Origin: an uncultured Arcobacter sp.
Lineage (GTDB): Bacteria; Campylobacterota; Campylobacteria; Campylobacterales; Arcobacteraceae
Length of the DNA: 9,101 nt
Assembly: GCA_937860115.1 (NCBI GenBank)
Contig: CALMBI010000145.1
Span: 1 to 9,101 of the forward strand
Reading direction: 5' to 3'
In this document: piece after piece, positions 7,004-9,101 of the stretch
Layout of the letters: every line of letters begins with the position of its first letter
How positions within the stretch are numbered: position 1 is the stretch's first letter
Made by a program: the position numbers and the translations under genes
Notes under the pieces: generated by a model
Told to the model about the DNA's origin: nothing
The model's input: the letters and a program-made list of their open reading frames with translations, nothing else
Database searches by the model: none

Positions 7004-9101
7004 TTAGATTTTCATTTTAAATATTTTAACAAGTGGTGTTAAAAGTGTAGGTTCAAAATATCTATCATCAATTTGTTCTAAAACAAATAATTGAAAATAT
7101 GTAGAATTATAAGTCTCTTCATCAACAACTACAAACTGTCTATAATTAGCCATAAATATCACATTTAACTCACCATCAAATGATATATTTTGCACATTTA
7201 CATCTAGTTTATTTTGTGAAATATATTGTGTTTTAACAAATCGTTTGATTTTAATAGTATTTTGTCCAACTTGAAGTGTTGCATCTTTTTTCAGTAATTT
7301 GATCCCTTGACCTAATTCAATTGCTTCATTGTTTTCATTGAAATTTGTAGTTTTATAGAAAAATGGATTTTTACCCATCATACCACTCATAAGATCAATA
7401 TTTGAAAAAAGTTTGACAGTTGGATAGATATTGAGCATATTATTTGGTAAAAAGAGATACACATCTCTTGTTTTTGGAAGCATTTTTACATCACCTGTAA
7501 GTGCAACTAAAAAATCATTTGCATCTGTATAACCATTATCTAAAGTCATAGATGCAATATTTGTTCTATTAATATCACTATCTTCTTTTGTAGCTACTCT
7601 TTTAAAACCTTTTTCTTTTGCTTCATTGATCTCTTTTCGTTGTTTGAATTTTTTCTCAGTATATTCAACATCGAGTCGTATTATTTTTGCTGCAACATCT
7701 TGTGGATTTGTAAGAGCAAAACTTGTAGCAAAATTCACATCTCCTTCGTGTTTTCCACCATCTGTGAGTGTTTTCACATCTGCATAATACCGAATAGGAT
7801 ACCCATAGTCCCACCATCCAACTACATAGTCTTCACGTGAAGCGATATTTTTTAATTGATCAAGGACAACTACTTCATCTTTAGAAAATACAGTCGGCAC
7901 TTTGTACTCTTGAACATGTTTAATATTTGGAAAAAGTACACCTGCAGATAAAACTGAAGCGATCACTACTTTCATCACTCTATTTTCTTTAGCCATAAGT
8001 GCAGCAAGCTCAACAATTAAAAATCCAATCCCAAGCCCCATAACAGGAACAGCATACACCGTAAATCTTAGTCCTCCAACAATTGCTAAAAATCCAAGCC
8101 CAACAAGTGGAAGTCCTAAAAGCATAATAGGAAATCTAATAGTAAGCCAAATATACCCTATTACTGAAGCTATAAAAGTGATCGTATGCCCACTAATTCT
8201 TTCACTAAATGTAGAAAATGGTATTTGTCCGGCTTCTCTAACTGTTTGTGCAACTGTATAAAAATGGAGTTTAAGATCACTTCCTGTTGCCAAGGTAGCA
8301 TCTTTAAATACATAAGCTTTTAATTGATTCCAAATAGGATCAAATCCACCAGTAGCAAAAAATGTAATGAGCGCAGCTATAAAAATATATTTTAGATATT
8401 TATAAAATAATTCTTCCTTTGTTTTCAGAATAACAAATAACAAAATCACAATCCCAATTCTATATGTGATATCAAGTCCCATCATTGAAAATACAATAAA
8501 TGTTAAAAGTAAAAAGTTGTAATTAAAATCTTCTTTTTTAATATATTGATAGATCACATAAAGCCCAATCAATCCAGCAAATGCAAATTCTAAACTATAA
8601 CTTGATGGATACCACCATCTATAAGCGATAATATCAACTGCAGCAAAAAGAATATATTTATCCTCTTTAGTTCTCACAGCCCAGATAAGTGACCAAAGTA
8701 AAAGAGTTGGAAATACTATATTTAATAGATCTGTGTCATAATATCCAACCATTGTTCGATTATAGTAACTATGAGCTATCGAAGCTACGAGCGCTGCGAT
8801 CAGTCCAACCTCAGGCTTTTTTATACTATACCCTATCAGTACAAGTGGAATAACAAGTAATGATCCAAAAAATGCTGGCATATAAAATATAACTGTTTCA
8901 AATTGAAAAGGTAATACTTTAATAAGCAGTGCAGTTAAAATAGCAGCAGCACCTTCCACACCTGAAAGATCATTTTCTTGATGACTACCAGCTATCAAAT
9001 CTCTAGCACCTTCTGCCCAAAGATACCCATCATTGGTATTTATCATAAATTCATTATTGAATTTAAACTGCTCCGTATCTTTAAAAGTATCGACCCAAAT
9101 A
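7004..9101 (-). CDS. pglB: PglB oligosaccharyltransferase (STT3 family), 5' end beyond the window
   Basis: Transfers a lipid-linked oligosaccharide en bloc onto asparagine in D/E-X-N-X-S/T sequons of periplasmic proteins (bacterial N-glycosylation). The - strand frame stays open past ATG 9046 to the right edge, reading IWVDTFKDTEQFKFNNEF before MINTNDGY, which matches the luminal start of PglB after its first TM helix; only about 40 residues are missing. About 699 residues are visible. Counting from M at 9046: D6 in TNDGY, D104/D106 in GYYDTD, E271 in TVREAG and R283 in ERISG. The D6-D104 and E271-R283 spacings (98 and 12) equal those of D56-D154 and E319-R331 in C. lari PglB. WWDYG is at 411-415 (7802-7816), DGGKH at 429-433 and the MxxI motif (MLNI) at 537-540. 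The N-terminal half is polytopic and the C-terminal half a soluble periplasmic domain. A Lys/Glu-rich stretch near 464-487 looks lineage-specific. Other glycosylation genes, if clustered, lie to the right. Confidence 0.97.
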   Translation of the reverse strand, partial: IWVDTFKDTEQFKFNNEFMINTNDGYLWAEGARDLIAGSHQENDLSGVEGAAAILTALLIKVLPFQFETVIFYMPAFFGSLLVIPLVLIGYSIKKPEVGLIAALVASIAHSYYNRTMVGYYDTDLLNIVFPTLLLWSLIWAVRTKEDKYILFAAVDIIAYRWWYPSSYSLEFAFAGLIGLYVIYQYIKKEDFNYNFLLLTFIVFSMMGLDITYRIGIVILLFVILKTKEELFYKYLKYIFIAALITFFATGGFDPIWNQLKAYVFKDATLATGSDLKLHFYTVAQTVREAGQIPFSTFSERISGHTITFIASVIGYIWLTIRFPIMLLGLPLVGLGFLAIVGGLRFTVYAVPVMGLGIGFLIVELAALMAKENRVMKVVIASVLSAGVLFPNIKHVQEYKVPTVFSKDEVVVLDQLKNIASREDYVVGWWDYGYPIRYYADVKTLTDGGKHEGDVNFATSFALTNPQDVAAKIIRLDVEYTEKKFKQRKEINEAKEKGFKRVATKEDSDINRTNIASMTLDNGYTDANDFLVALTGDVKMLPKTRDVYLFLPNNMLNIYPTVKLFSNIDLMSGMMGKNPFFYKTTNFNENNEAIELGQGIKLLKKDATLQVGQNTIKIKRFVKTQYISQNKLDVNVQNISFDGELNVIFMANYRQFVVVDEETYNSTYFQLFVLEQIDDRYFEPTLLTPLVKIFKMKI

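Noticed and set aside
7640..7840. + strand open frame opposite the WWDYG region of pglB
   Set aside because: It is the antisense of conserved pglB coding sequence; the Cys/Ile-rich product looks like a shadow frame.

Overview
The window is AT-rich, tightly packed chromosomal DNA from a member of the Campylobacterota (former Epsilonproteobacteria), probably a free-living Sulfurimonas/Sulfuricurvum/Arcobacter-like organism. This lineage call is an inference. It rests on a Campylobacter-type PglB oligosaccharyltransferase, a short RecO of the kind typical of this group, a histidine kinase with the GNIAHQWRQP phosphoacceptor motif that is very common there, and consistently A/T-rich codon use. 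The exact genus cannot be settled from the sequence.

Left block (2-4222, + strand): a housekeeping run of metG (methionyl-tRNA synthetase, cut at its 5' end by the window edge), a 320-aa protein whose N-terminus looks like the UDP-binding domain of Mur ligases but which lacks the ATP-binding P-loop, recO (recombinational repair) and a bioF-type PLP synthase (biotin pathway). The gaps are 14, 0 and 1 bp, so these are almost certainly co-transcribed and partly translationally coupled, although their functions are unrelated.

Middle block (4223-6931, + strand): a 102-bp intergenic stretch with an imperfect inverted repeat and a good ribosome binding site. It leads into a large membrane sensor histidine kinase with a signal peptide, an NMT1/THI5-like periplasmic ligand-binding domain, one TM helix, two PAS domains, and HisKA and HATPase domains. 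The natural TTG-initiated reading frame is broken by one in-frame TGA at 4418-4420, exactly where the family has a conserved tryptophan (TGG). Apart from that codon the gene is intact for 868 codons. This is the most notable observation in the window: a very recent pseudogene, a sequencing error, or a leaky stop. No response regulator is visible next to it.

Right block (6932-9101): a strong 12-bp hairpin sits between the convergent kinase and pglB genes and probably terminates both. pglB lies on the - strand and runs off the right edge; it encodes the membrane oligosaccharyltransferase for general N-linked protein glycosylation. All catalytic landmarks that can be seen are present. Any associated glycan-assembly (pgl) genes would lie outside the window on the right. 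I see no tRNA, rRNA, CRISPR array, insertion sequence or prophage gene.
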